The notes: generated by a model from the sequence alone, not told the origin. Shown: positions 24,890-33,638, counted from the first letter of the stretch. The stretch: DNA of 59,707 nt from Candidatus Saccharimonadota bacterium (GCA_017406985.1 JAFQXL010000004.1:1-59707); one strand, 5' to 3'. Translations and numbers: made by a program.

Positions 24890-25504
24890 CTACACGCGAA
24901 CGGCTTTAATATAGAGACGTTCGGAGTCGTTTATGCCATGACAGGTCTGAATTGTAATATCAGAGGTGCTACGATAGTAGCCTTTATAAATACTCGAGCG
25001 GAGTCCGCTGTTTGAATTAAGACGTTCGACGGTGTCGCTAAATTTATCAGTAATTCTATAAGTCGTAGTCGTATTATTTAAGGTAATTGTAAAAGTTGAG
25101 CCGACGCCTAAGTTCTTAAGTCTACCGAAAATGTTATTTGTATTATGTCCGTAAATAAAGAGATTTGGGCTACCTTGAAAATTACAATAATTTGCCGAAG
25201 AATAATTCGGAGTTGGCATTGTATTACAGTTTGTCGGAACTAAAGAAACGGTATTTCCGGCGATTTTAATAACATTTTTACTACTAGAAACGACAGTTTT
25301 TCTGGTAGTGGCGGTAGAAACCGGAGTTTTTAGTTCGGAGATATTCGCTTCGACATTTTCGATTTTTTCTTCAGCTTCGAGAGAAGTCGAAAAAGCATCG
25401 TTAACAGAGGTGTCTGTTACAGAAAAATCAAAGCTGTTCGAGATATTGAGACCTGAGAAAAACGAGATGAAAAGAATTGGAATTAGTAATTTTATCTCTT
25501 TCAT
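24890..25504 (-). CDS. Second sortase family protein
   Basis: A 204-residue exported transpeptidase. The N-terminus has one hydrophobic segment (IKLLIPILFISFFSGL), then a Ser/Thr-rich linker and the sortase core with His in LFIYGHNTNNIFG, Cys in ITIQTCHGIN and Arg in SERLYIKAVRV. ATG 25504 is chosen because AGGAG lies just before it; the open frame runs 27 codons further up. TATAAT lies about 35 bases upstream. It is monocistronic and separated from the ribosomal genes by element D. The protein differs clearly from the sortase at 20283-20972, so the two may sort different substrates. Confidence 0.82.
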   Translation of the reverse strand: MKEIKLLIPILFISFFSGLNISNSFDFSVTDTSVNDAFSTSLEAEEKIENVEANISELKTPVSTATTRKTVVSSSKNVIKIAGNTVSLVPTNCNTMPTPNYSSANYCNFQGSPNLFIYGHNTNNIFGRLKNLGVGSTFTITLNNTTTTYRITDKFSDTVERLNSNSGLRSSIYKGYYRSTSDITIQTCHGINDSERLYIKAVRV

Positions 25505-25639
25505 AAAATCTCCTAATATAACCTTATATGTCTTTATTATATCATACTTATGGTTAAAAGTCAAGGTAAAACGAGTAGTGTTCAAGGCGGTGCCATCTCT
25601 TGCGTTTTGCGGTCTGAAATAGTATAATAAAATTAGTTT

Positions 25640-25714
25640 GCGGGTATCGTATAACGGTTATTATGTATCCTTCCCAAGGATGAGATCGGCGTCCGACTCG
25701 CCGTACCCGCACCA
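25640..25714 (+). tRNA. tRNA-Gly (CCC)
   Basis: Acceptor GCGGGTA / TACCCGC, anticodon arm ATCC-TTCCCAA-GGAT with anticodon CCC, T-arm GGCGT-CCGACTC-GCCG-like, encoded CCA at 25712-25714. A TATAAT box (25623-25628) lies 11 bases upstream and a terminator follows directly. Confidence 0.93.
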
Positions 25715-25719
25715 AAAAT

Positions 25720-25740
25720 CGCCCTTTGGGCGTTTTTTAT
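25720..25740 (+). terminator. Terminator after tRNA-Gly
   Basis: Stem CGCCC-TTT-GGGCG (25720-25732) followed by six T residues. Confidence 0.88.
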
Positions 25741-25741
25741 A

Positions 25742-26413
25742 TCACAAACAATAAGAATAGACAAAAATGAAATGAAAAACGGAGGCGAGGAGGACGTAAA
25801 AATGAAAGATAGAATGCATCCATTTTACCTTAGCGCCGAAAAGATACCAGAGTGCGCCGATAGAATAAGTCGCTCCGCCGAGAATTAACATAAAGATTCC
25901 GGAAGCGGGCAAGATTTGGACAAAAATCGGCAGGAGCATTAAGCTTCCCCATCCGAGCGCAAGATTACAGATTACGCCGACGAGTTGATATTTATCGACG
26001 TTAATCGAAGTAAAAACGACCGCGAGAATCGTAATAAACCAAACAATCCCGAAAGTAACCCAGCCGGCGACGGGATGATTAGAGCCAATTAAAAGAGACA
26101 GACAAACCGGCATATAAGTTCCTGCTTCCATTAGAAAAACATTGTCGTGATCTAAAATACGGAGGACCTTTTTCGCCTTTGTATTCGGGGAGAGGGCGTG
26201 ATAGAGACAAGAGAAAATATAAAGTAAAATCATCATTGCGCCATAAAGGCAGCTAGAAACTACCGCCCAGGCGCTTTTTGAGTTAATAATACAGAAAACT
26301 AAACCGGAAATGGCGAGGACGGCGCCGACACCGTGAGAAATTGAGTTTATTAGTTCTTCTCCGAGGGTGTATTCCGGAAGAACGTTTTTAGTTTTCGCTA
26401 GGTTTTTCGTCAT
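25742..26413 (-). CDS. Hemolysin III / PAQR-like membrane protein
   Basis: A 223-residue protein with seven predicted membrane segments. It starts with the family block LGEELINSISHGVGAVLAI and has the conserved His/Ser/Asp positions of PAQR proteins (SCLYHALSP, LDHDNVFLMEAG, HSIFHFYVLLASVFHF), which form a zinc site in the animal homologues. The bacterial YqfA/HlyIII role is not well established; lipid hydrolase activity has been suggested for the superfamily. Its start overlaps the 3' end of the SurA-like gene by 26 bases. Confidence 0.85.
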   Translation of the reverse strand: MTKNLAKTKNVLPEYTLGEELINSISHGVGAVLAISGLVFCIINSKSAWAVVSSCLYGAMMILLYIFSCLYHALSPNTKAKKVLRILDHDNVFLMEAGTYMPVCLSLLIGSNHPVAGWVTFGIVWFITILAVVFTSINVDKYQLVGVICNLALGWGSLMLLPIFVQILPASGIFMLILGGATYSIGALWYLFGAKVKWMHSIFHFYVLLASVFHFIFVYSYCL

Positions 26414-27416
26414 TTTTCTGTTCTTCGATTATAATTCTTTCTTCGACCTTGTTCTCTTTACGGACGGCTTCAAGGCGAGTATTTAATTCAGTGAACGGGA
26501 TATGGAGAGAGACATAATTTACAGTCGATTCGGTTTTATCGAGGAGGGTAACGAAATAGATTCCGTCGCCGGAAGTCGAGACAAAACGCTCGGAAGTCTG
26601 TCCTTTTTCGAGCGTCATTGCGACGGTCGCGCGACCGCCATCAACGTTCATTCGATCGACAAGCCCGCTGGTCTCTTCATAAACGACTTTTTCGCCGAGG
26701 ATTTCCGAAATTTCCTTAAGGCTTTTTCCCTCGGAGAGATATTCTTTAACGTTTATCATAGTTGATTTTGCGACTTGGTCGATTTCTTCGGAAACTTTTT
26801 CGGAGATTAGGGAGAGATAAATAATTCGTTTATATTCGCTTAAGGATAGCCCGAAGTTATCTTGAAGGACGCGAACAAAAGTTTCTTGGCTACGTTCAAC
26901 TCCGCCGGCTTTACGGTGTTTTTCGACGGCGTCGTTAACTTCGCTATCTGAAACGGTAATATTTAATTCGCGCGCAAGTTTTAGGGCGTAGGTATAATCT
27001 TCGGCGGAAGTTAAAGCTTGGCGTTTATAATAATCGGTCATATCTTCGGCGTTTTGTCCGTTTTCGACCATTCCCTGTTTCTCAATCGGAGTAATTGTCG
27101 AGCGATAAATTAAAAGATAGTCAGAGTAGAGGACTTTTTCGTCGTCGATTTTAGCGACCGAAAACGGGACGACTTGAGTAATACGGAAGAGGAGGTCGTC
27201 AGTACTCTGGAACTGATAAAGCATTAAATAAACGATACTACCGGCGGCAATAACGGCGAGCGCCGAGATTAAAATCGTTAGGTTTACGACTTTATGTTTT
27301 GCGTATTGGAGCGGATATTTAAACTTACGACCGCGAGCCAAAACTTCCTCGCGACGTTCTTCAACTTTTTCGCGCTCAGTCTTTTTATCGTCTGATTTTT
27401 TCTTAAAAAACGCCAT
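26388..27416 (-). CDS. Membrane-anchored SurA/PpiC-like chaperone
   Basis: A 342-residue protein with a charged cytoplasmic N-terminus (about 1-45), one membrane segment (about 47-70) and a large external part. The region YALKLARELNITVSDSEVNDAV...VLQDNFGLSLSEYKRII resembles the SurA N-terminal chaperone domain. The C-terminal part (GLVDRMN...VYFVTLLDKTES) looks like a diverged parvulin-type rotamase domain. It would assist folding of exported proteins. The PH-domain gene precedes it with a one-base overlap. Confidence 0.65.
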   Translation of the reverse strand: MAFFKKKSDDKKTEREKVEERREEVLARGRKFKYPLQYAKHKVVNLTILISALAVIAAGSIVYLMLYQFQSTDDLLFRITQVVPFSVAKIDDEKVLYSDYLLIYRSTITPIEKQGMVENGQNAEDMTDYYKRQALTSAEDYTYALKLARELNITVSDSEVNDAVEKHRKAGGVERSQETFVRVLQDNFGLSLSEYKRIIYLSLISEKVSEEIDQVAKSTMINVKEYLSEGKSLKEISEILGEKVVYEETSGLVDRMNVDGGRATVAMTLEKGQTSERFVSTSGDGIYFVTLLDKTESTVNYVSLHIPFTELNTRLEAVRKENKVEERIIIEEQKNDEKPSEN

Positions 27417-27895
27417 TATTTCCCTTTCATAACATTTTGTAATTTATCATAAATTTTATCGGGTTTACTAACTTGAGAGATAACTAGGTCGCCGACGCCG
27501 GTCTGGATTAAAATTGTTCCATAGCCGAGGATTCCGGCGAGAATCCCCGGAACGCCATAAGAAATACTTTGGATTTTATCGAGTCCGAGGTCGACAACAG
27601 TCTTTTTGAAAAGACCTTTTTGAGAGATTTGACGGATACGCTGGTCAGTGACGATATAAAGAGAAAAATACCAAAGGACATAAGCATAAACAAAACCGAT
27701 AACTCCGACTCCGACACAGCCGAGAAAAGCCCAAAACATTTCGGAATTTTTCGGCCAGATAATCATTAAAAGAAAACCGATTATCGTCATTAAAATTAAG
27801 AAAAACAAACCTTTTTTTGCGGTAAAAATATGACGGCGAAAAATAAACTTTACTTCTTCGCCTTCACGCTGTCCGTCAAAAACGAGATTTGCCAT
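27416..27895 (-). CDS. PH-domain (YdbS/YdbT-like) membrane protein
   Basis: A 159-residue protein with two membrane segments (about 30-48 and 54-76) followed by a bacterial PH domain of the bPH2 type (YIVTDQRIRQISQKGLF...VDLGLDKIQSISYGVPG...ILIQTG). Function of this family is unknown. A TATAAT box ends six bases before the ATG, inside the 14-base gap after the FtsA-like gene, giving a predicted leaderless mRNA. Confidence 0.8.
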   Translation of the reverse strand: MANLVFDGQREGEEVKFIFRRHIFTAKKGLFFLILMTIIGFLLMIIWPKNSEMFWAFLGCVGVGVIGFVYAYVLWYFSLYIVTDQRIRQISQKGLFKKTVVDLGLDKIQSISYGVPGILAGILGYGTILIQTGVGDLVISQVSKPDKIYDKLQNVMKGK

Positions 27896-27901
27896 ATTTA
27901 T

Positions 27902-27907
27902 ATTATA
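27902..27907 (-). promoter_or_regulatory. -10 box of the PH-domain gene (leaderless)
   Basis: TATAAT on the minus strand, six bases before the ATG at 27895; no TGN extension. Confidence 0.45.
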
Positions 27908-27909
27908 TA

Positions 27910-29229
27910 CTAATTTTGTAATAACTTTGCGATTTTCGCGCGGAGACCGGTATCTTCTTCAGTTCCCGAAAGAGTATCGAGCGCAACTCGAAGCAGTCCG
28001 AAAGCGGTTATATAAGAATAATCAAGGTCGACGTCGGTTACATTTTCGATTCCTGGGATGTCGATGTCGTCTAAAAGATGGACAACAGGGCGACGCGAGA
28101 ACGGTAAATCTTTCCACCACTCTTCAGTCGCGAGAGCTTCTTGTAAACGGACTAAACCTGCGCCGCCGCCACAAAGTAAAATCTTATTCGGGAGCATTTC
28201 GATATTCGGGAAATCGTCGAGCGCGATTCCGACTCCAGAGAGCCAGACTTCGATATTATTATCGACGGCTTCTTCGATTTTCTTATGACGACTATCGTTT
28301 TCAAGATACATTTCAATGTCGTTCGCGCTCATAGCGTCAGCAATAGTCGTAATCGCTGGATCGGAAAGTAAGTCGCGGTCGAGATTTAATTTTAGTTTTT
28401 CAGCAAGGTCGAAATCGACGCCGAGTTTTTCGGCGATTTGGTGTGTATAGCTTCTGCCACCGATTCCGAACATCTTTGTTCCTTCGACTCCGCCGTCGTC
28501 GACGACAGCGACATCGGTCGTTCCTCCGCCAATATCCATGACGATAGCGGAGAAGTTTGAATCTAAATCGTCGCCGAGACAAGCGCGACAAACCGCGAAC
28601 GGCTCAACCGCAACGGCAAGAAGCTCAAGATTAAGTTCGGTACAGACTTTTTCAATCGCGGAAATATGGACAAGCGGCGCGAAAGCGGTATAAAACTGAA
28701 TAACGAGTTCCGAACCTTTAAAACCAATCGGGTTAGAAACTTTATAACCATCAATCGAGAGACTAACAATCGCGGAGTTAATTAAGCGGACTTGGACATC
28801 AGGGTTATCGGTCTCGAGCGCGACATCTTTTCGAGCGCGTTCGCCGGCGCTTTCTTGGACGCGCTTAATAATTAGTTCCATTTCGGTTTCAGAAATCGGC
28901 TTATTTCCGTTTTTACGGCGATAGCGAACGGTCGAGGTATTTCCTTTAATTAACTCGCCCGCAATTCCGACGACGGCGATTTTACTCATAGCTCCCGCCA
29001 TCTCTTCCGCCTTGCTTAAGGCTTTTTCACAGACGTTAATGACGCCCGGAATGTCGGCGATTGCGCCAGCATACATGTTTCCCATAGCTTGGTGAGACTT
29101 ACCGACACCAATAATTTCTAAATTTCCGTCCTTCTTTTTATTTGCGATTACGGCTTTAACAAACTCGGTTCCGATATCGAGTCCGAGGATAATATTGTCC
29201 GGGTTAAATTTCTTCTTGTCTTTTTCCAT
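27910..29229 (-). CDS. ftsA: FtsA-like actin-fold ATPase
   Basis: A 439-residue actin-fold protein. It has the phosphate-1 loop (IILGLDIGTEFVKAVI), an inserted SHS2-type domain (MYAGAIADIPGVINVCEKALS...), phosphate-2 (IVMDIGGGTTDVAVV) and an adenosine loop (ILLCGGGAGL). This order matches FtsA, which tethers FtsZ to the membrane; PilM is an alternative, but no pilus genes are nearby. The start is taken as ATG 29229, 13 bases after a TGA-TATAAT box; a TTG 13 codons earlier would place the promoter within the coding region. Confidence 0.8.
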   Translation of the reverse strand: MEKDKKKFNPDNIILGLDIGTEFVKAVIANKKKDGNLEIIGVGKSHQAMGNMYAGAIADIPGVINVCEKALSKAEEMAGAMSKIAVVGIAGELIKGNTSTVRYRRKNGNKPISETEMELIIKRVQESAGERARKDVALETDNPDVQVRLINSAIVSLSIDGYKVSNPIGFKGSELVIQFYTAFAPLVHISAIEKVCTELNLELLAVAVEPFAVCRACLGDDLDSNFSAIVMDIGGGTTDVAVVDDGGVEGTKMFGIGGRSYTHQIAEKLGVDFDLAEKLKLNLDRDLLSDPAITTIADAMSANDIEMYLENDSRHKKIEEAVDNNIEVWLSGVGIALDDFPNIEMLPNKILLCGGGAGLVRLQEALATEEWWKDLPFSRRPVVHLLDDIDIPGIENVTDVDLDYSYITAFGLLRVALDTLSGTEEDTGLRAKIAKLLQN

Positions 29230-29242
29230 AATGCTTAAGGCT

Positions 29243-29248
29243 ATTATA
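29243..29248 (-). promoter_or_regulatory. Extended -10 box of the FtsA-like gene
   Basis: TGA-TATAAT on the minus strand, 13 bases before the ATG at 29229; leader of only ~6 bases predicted. Confidence 0.45.
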
Positions 29249-29270
29249 TCATAAACCGGAAAAAGCAATA

Positions 29271-30059
29271 CTATTTTTCGAAGAATAGGGCGGAGTGTGT
29301 CGCCTCGAGGCGCTTTTCTGCTGGACTCCAGAGCGTCAGAGCAGAGACTTTCGCCGCGAGGTCGCCCATAAAGAGGCTAAGAGGAGAATAATTCGTTTTT
29401 TCGAGCGGAGTCGTAATAACTTTTCCGGCGCGAGCGACAATAATATTTTCGGCGTGATAAGTTAAAATCGTAACAGGATAACTTAAAGTAAACTTATGGA
29501 GCGCTTCGACGACCGGAAGAAGCGGACTTGATAATAAAATCATTTTTGGATAATAGAGATTTTTAAAGAGTTTTTGGAGTTGAGAAGAAGTAGCGATAAA
29601 AGTTAAGTTCTCGCGTTCGATAAACTCTTCGGCGGATTCAGAAACAAGGTCGATCGAATCTTTTGTTAAAACGAGCGAGCTAGTCGTCTTTTTAATCGCC
29701 TCGACAAGAGCGATAGAAGTTTCGGAGTTTTTTGAAAAATCGCCCGAGAGATAAATTAAATCGGCGTCGTTCATCGCGAAATTTAGCTCGTCGGATTTTT
29801 TAAAAGAGCCGGACTCGGTCGAAGGGGCGAAGTTAATTCCAGGAATAGGCGGGATTTTCGTTCTTAGAGCGTCTGGAAGAAGAAGACGAACTTCTTTTAA
29901 ATTTAGCGAGTTTAAAAATTCAGCTTGTTTTATTTCGAACGAAAAACTATTCGCGTTTCCGCCGACGACTTGGAGAATGCCGGATTTTTGTTCCGGGACG
30001 TTCCAAAAAATATTTTCGTCGATAGCTTTGTCGGTTTTAGTTAAATAATCTAAATTCAT
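29271..30059 (-). CDS. Unknown protein, possibly ribokinase-fold (NnrD-like)
   Basis: A 262-residue soluble protein. The segment KSGILQVVGGNANSFSFEIK (about 24-43) and the following Rossmann-like strands (VRLLLPDAL, DADLIYLSGDF, SSLVLTKDSIDL) resemble ADP-dependent NAD(P)H-hydrate dehydratase (NnrD/YjeF C-terminal domain). The catalytic N-x-G-D and T-P-H-x-G-E motifs of that enzyme are not recognisable. It may be an inactive or re-purposed relative. It lies immediately downstream of xthA (four-base overlap) and shares the operon with smpB. Confidence 0.4.
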   Translation of the reverse strand: MNLDYLTKTDKAIDENIFWNVPEQKSGILQVVGGNANSFSFEIKQAEFLNSLNLKEVRLLLPDALRTKIPPIPGINFAPSTESGSFKKSDELNFAMNDADLIYLSGDFSKNSETSIALVEAIKKTTSSLVLTKDSIDLVSESAEEFIERENLTFIATSSQLQKLFKNLYYPKMILLSSPLLPVVEALHKFTLSYPVTILTYHAENIIVARAGKVITTPLEKTNYSPLSLFMGDLAAKVSALTLWSPAEKRLEATHSALFFEK

Positions 30060-30859
30060 TTTTCCTCCGAAAGTTCAATCGAAATCGGACAATGATCCGA
30101 GCCAAAAACGCTTTCATAAATTTCGGCAGATTTTAAGCGCGGTTTTAAGTCTTTTGAAATAAAGAAATAGTCAATCCGCCAGCCAACGTTATTCGCGCGC
30201 GCATTTCCGAAGTTGGACCACCAAGTATAACGCTCTTCAGTCGGGTGTAGCTCGCGGAAAGTGTCGATAAGACCGGAACTTAAATAGTTCGTAATTCCCT
30301 GTCGCTCTTCAGCTGTAAAGCCGGCATTTTTTATATTATCTTTCGGGCGAGCAAGGTCGATTTCTTCGTGGGCGGCGTTAAAATCGCCACAGACGACGAC
30401 CGGTTTTTCTTCTTGAAGGCGCTTTAGATATTCGTTAAAAGTCGGATCGAAAGAAGTTTCGCGTAGCTTCAAACGTTCGAGACCACGTTTCGAGTTCGGG
30501 ACATAGACTGTAACGACGAAAAAGCCTTTTAACTCTAAAGTTAAAATTCGACCTTCGATATTTGGATTTCCGAAACTGTCTTCTTCGATTTTTAAATCCT
30601 CGAATTTTTCGAAGTTCTTAAAAACGTTTAAAACTTTAATTTCGTTTTTAAGAAAAATCGCGGTTCCGGCATAGCCCTTTCTTTCGGCGGAGTTCCAATA
30701 TTCTTTATATTCCGGAGAGTCGAACTCGGACTGTTCTTCTTTTGCCTTTGTCTCTTGGAGACATAAAATATCGGGATTTTCATAGGCTAAAAACTTTTCA
30801 AAATCGCCTTTTTTTAAGACGGCGCGAATTCCGTTAACGTTCCATGAAAAAAGTCTCAA
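30056..30859 (-). CDS. xthA: Exodeoxyribonuclease III / AP endonuclease
   Basis: A 267-residue endonuclease/exonuclease/phosphatase-fold DNA repair enzyme. Catalytic elements are all present: SWNVNGIRA (5-13), the metal-binding Glu in CLQETKA (about 34-40), VYVPNSKRG, CGDFNAAHEEIDL, and the terminal GSDHCPISIEL. It cuts DNA at abasic sites and trims 3' ends. It overlaps smpB upstream and the unknown kinase-fold gene downstream by four bases each. Confidence 0.93.
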   Translation of the reverse strand: MRLFSWNVNGIRAVLKKGDFEKFLAYENPDILCLQETKAKEEQSEFDSPEYKEYWNSAERKGYAGTAIFLKNEIKVLNVFKNFEKFEDLKIEEDSFGNPNIEGRILTLELKGFFVVTVYVPNSKRGLERLKLRETSFDPTFNEYLKRLQEEKPVVVCGDFNAAHEEIDLARPKDNIKNAGFTAEERQGITNYLSSGLIDTFRELHPTEERYTWWSNFGNARANNVGWRIDYFFISKDLKPRLKSAEIYESVFGSDHCPISIELSEEK

Positions 30860-31290
30860 AACATTCTCCTTTTCTTTTCGCGGTCTAAATCTTTCTTCTT
30901 AATAGACAACCTCTTATCATATTTCTTTTTACCTTCGGCGACGGCGATATTTAACTTGATATAACGGCTACCACCGAAAAGTTTTGTCGGGACGATCGTC
31001 ATTCCGTCTTGTTTCGCTTTTTCGAAGGAACGAATTTGCTTCTTGGTTGCGAGGAGTTTTATATTTCGCGCAGTGTCGGGACCGAGCGTTAAATTATTGA
31101 GCCAAAGTTCGTTATCTTTTAAAGTAACGAAAGAACCTTTAAGCTGGACATGATGATCGCGAATTAAGCGGACTTCAGGGCCGGTTAAAACCATTCCGGT
31201 CTGGATTTCTTCGCCGAGTTTATAATCAAAAGAGGCGCGGCGATTAACCGTAATACTATTATTCTGCTTCTTTGATTTTTTCTGTCCCAT
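30856..31290 (-). CDS. smpB: SsrA-binding protein
   Basis: A 144-residue SmpB, partner of tmRNA in rescue of stalled ribosomes. Core motifs: NRRASFDYKLGEEIQTGMVLTG-type start (about 14-35), EVRLIRDHHVQLKGSF, and the C-terminal basic tail KKKDLDREKKRRMF that enters the mRNA channel. No ssrA gene is seen in the window. Its promoter (TGC-TATAAT) overlaps that of the divergent GT4 gene within a 19-base gap. Confidence 0.94.
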   Translation of the reverse strand: MGQKKSKKQNNSITVNRRASFDYKLGEEIQTGMVLTGPEVRLIRDHHVQLKGSFVTLKDNELWLNNLTLGPDTARNIKLLATKKQIRSFEKAKQDGMTIVPTKLFGGSRYIKLNIAVAEGKKKYDKRLSIKKKDLDREKKRRMF

Positions 31291-31309
31291 AAGTTATACT
31301 TATTATAGC
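31291..31309. promoter_or_regulatory. 19-base divergent promoter of smpB and GT4 gene
   Basis: The gap between two divergent ATGs is only 19 bases. It holds TATACT (31295-31300) for the plus strand and TATAAT on the minus strand (31302-31307), the latter with a TGC extension. Start sites would lie nearly at each start codon, and any -35 elements would fall in the opposite gene. Confidence 0.5.
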
Positions 31310-32587
31310 ATGAAAATAGCAATCGCTTCAGATATCTATTATCCAATGACAAACGGCGTCGCAGTTTTTGCGCATAATTTAGCGCTTGGACTCTCGAAAG
31401 CAGGACACGAAGTTTTAGTAATTGCGCCGAGCTTTAACGGGAAATTTCATATTGATAAAGAAGACGGCGTTAAAACGGTTCATTTAACTTCTTTGCGTTT
31501 TCCGCTTTATCCAGATCAGATTAACGAAGTTCCGGATAAAAAGACTTTCCTCGGTCTTCCGATGCCGAGGTTAGCTTATAAAAACGGGATTTGGTGGAGC
31601 ATAAACCCTTGGAGTGAAGTTCGAAAAGTTTTAGACGAGTTCCAGCCGGACGTTGTCCATCTTCAGACGGCGGAGACGATTGCACTTGCGGTAATGAGAT
31701 ATGTAAAAAAACATAATACGCCGCTTGTTTCGACTGGACATGCTTATCCGGACAATGTAACGGGACAGTTTAAACTATTAAAACCGAAACTAATTAAAAA
31801 GCCGACCGACGCAGTTCTAAGAACTTATATGGCGAGCTTTTTAAAACACGCGGAATATGCGACGATGCCGACAGAAATGGCGATTGGCGACCTTGTTCCG
31901 AAAAATCGAAAACATTTTCAAGTTACGGTCGAGGCGCTTTCGAACGGCGTCGATTTATCAGAGTTCTCAATGAAGAAGCCGAAAGCGGAAGTTCTTAAAC
32001 GCTATGATTTATCTAATAATTCGAAGAAACGAGTTTTATATGTCGGGCGAGTTGATCCGGAAAAAAGTATTTCGAATGTTTTAATCGCGTTTTCGAAAGT
32101 TTTAAAAAAGGTTCCGGACGCGGAGTTTGTCATCGTTGGGGATGGAATCGACTTAGCGCATTTGAAAGAACTGGCTCTAGAGCTTAATATTTCTGAGCAT
32201 GTAAAATTTACTGGAAAAATTATGCCGCCAGATTTAGTCGAGATTTATCGCTCGGGGACGGTTTTTGCGACAGCTTCGGAGACAGAAACCCAAGGAATCG
32301 TTTTAATCGAAGCGGCGGCTTGCGGTTTGCCGTTAGTCGCGGTGGATGCGGGAGCGGTAAGAGAACTTTGTCAGAATAAGCGAAACGGCGAACTTTGTAA
32401 ACCTGGAGATACGGACGGAATTGCGAAAGCGCTAGTGAAGATTTTAACTGACTCTGAACTTCAGAAAAAATATTCTGCGGAGTCGGTCGAAGTTTCGAAA
32501 TTACACGATTTAAAACGAACTCTAAAACGTTTTGAAGAAATCTATTTAGAAGCGATTAAATTGAAAAATCAAGAAACGCGTCGATAA
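31310..32587 (+). CDS. GT4-family glycosyltransferase
   Basis: A 425-residue GT-B enzyme. The N-terminal half has SDIYYPMTNGVAVFAHNLA (about 6-24), and the C-terminal half has the donor site: VLYVGRVDPEKS, VIVGDG and the E-x7-E motif in SETETQGIVLIEAAACGLP. The overall pattern is like diacylglycerol glucosyl- or mannosyltransferases that make membrane glycolipids, but the acceptor is not certain. Its last 32 bases overlap the end of prfB on the other strand. Confidence 0.85.
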   Translation: MKIAIASDIYYPMTNGVAVFAHNLALGLSKAGHEVLVIAPSFNGKFHIDKEDGVKTVHLTSLRFPLYPDQINEVPDKKTFLGLPMPRLAYKNGIWWSINPWSEVRKVLDEFQPDVVHLQTAETIALAVMRYVKKHNTPLVSTGHAYPDNVTGQFKLLKPKLIKKPTDAVLRTYMASFLKHAEYATMPTEMAIGDLVPKNRKHFQVTVEALSNGVDLSEFSMKKPKAEVLKRYDLSNNSKKRVLYVGRVDPEKSISNVLIAFSKVLKKVPDAEFVIVGDGIDLAHLKELALELNISEHVKFTGKIMPPDLVEIYRSGTVFATASETETQGIVLIEAAACGLPLVAVDAGAVRELCQNKRNGELCKPGDTDGIAKALVKILTDSELQKKYSAESVEVSKLHDLKRTLKRFEEIYLEAIKLKNQETRR

Positions 32588-33632
32588 ACCCTTGAATTTT
32601 TCCGTCTAAGACGGCATCGGCGTCGGTCTCTTCATATTTTGTTCGAGTATCTTTAACGAGTTTATAGGGCTGGAGGACGTAATTTCGAATTTGTTGTCCC
32701 CATTTTGCGCTTTCGCCGGCGCGAAGCTCGCCTAAAGTTTCGGCTTTCTGTTCAAGTTTCATTTGGGCAAGTTTCGCTTTTAAAATCTCCATCGCGGTAT
32801 CTTTATTCGCGTGTTGAGAACGTTCGTTTTGAATCGCGACGACGATTCCGGTCGGGAGATGGGTAATTCGAACGGCGGAGTCAGTCGTATTAACGCCTTG
32901 ACCGCCGTGGCCGGAAGCGTGATAAACGTCGATTCGGAGGTCTTTTTCGTCGATTTTAACGTCGTCTTCTTCGGTTAAGACCGGAAGAACTTCGACAAGG
33001 CTGAAGCTAGTTTGTCTTAAATTATCGGCGTTAAACGGGCTTAAACGAACGAGGCGATGGACGCCGTTTTCGGATTTAAGATTTCCGTAAGCATTAGTTC
33101 CGGAGACTTCGTAGACCGCGGTTTTTATTCCGGCTTCTTCCCCATTTTGTTTTTCGATTAATTTAACGCTGAAATTATTTTTTTCGAAAAATCTTAAATA
33201 CATTCGCTCGAGCATTCCCGCCCAGTCCATCGCTTCGGTTCCGCCGACGCCGGCGGTAATTCTTAAAATTACGTTATTTTTATCGAACTCGCCGGTAAAG
33301 CGCAGAGCTTTTTTAAGATTTTCGAGCTCTTTCTCCATCGCTTCGAGCTGATTTTTAATTTCTTCTTCTAAGTCTTTTTCGTCTAAGGCGATAATATCTT
33401 TTAGATCTTCGCTCTGAGCCTTTAACATTTTCCAAGGGTGCGTTTCGGCGTCGAGGCGAGAGAGTTCCATGTTTTTATTTTTAGCGTTTTCGGGATTTTT
33501 CCAAAGGTCGGGGTTTGCGACTTCTTGTTCTAATTTTTCGAGCTTCTCGAGTTTTTCGTCTAATTTTAACTTTTCCCAGGCATCAGAAAGTTCAGAAGTT
33601 AGGCTGTTTAGACGTTTATTATTTTCATCCAT
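32556..33632 (-). CDS. prfB: Peptide chain release factor 2
   Basis: A 358-residue class I release factor: GGQ motif in ASGHGGQGVNTTDSAVR and an SPF tripeptide anticodon (RLSPFNADNLRQ), which reads UAA and UGA. The gene is one continuous frame; the in-frame UGA and frameshift site of most prfB genes are absent, so there is no autoregulation by frameshifting. Its presence, with genes here ending in TGA, indicates that UGA is a stop codon. TATAAT ends six bases before the ATG (predicted leaderless). Confidence 0.94.
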   Translation of the reverse strand: MDENNKRLNSLTSELSDAWEKLKLDEKLEKLEKLEQEVANPDLWKNPENAKNKNMELSRLDAETHPWKMLKAQSEDLKDIIALDEKDLEEEIKNQLEAMEKELENLKKALRFTGEFDKNNVILRITAGVGGTEAMDWAGMLERMYLRFFEKNNFSVKLIEKQNGEEAGIKTAVYEVSGTNAYGNLKSENGVHRLVRLSPFNADNLRQTSFSLVEVLPVLTEEDDVKIDEKDLRIDVYHASGHGGQGVNTTDSAVRITHLPTGIVVAIQNERSQHANKDTAMEILKAKLAQMKLEQKAETLGELRAGESAKWGQQIRNYVLQPYKLVKDTRTKYEETDADAVLDGKIQGFIDAFLDFSI

Positions 33633-33638
33633 GAATAT

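Noticed and set aside
29230-29268. TTG start of the FtsA-like gene at 29268
   Set aside because: It would place the TATAAT box within the coding region and adds residues with no family match.
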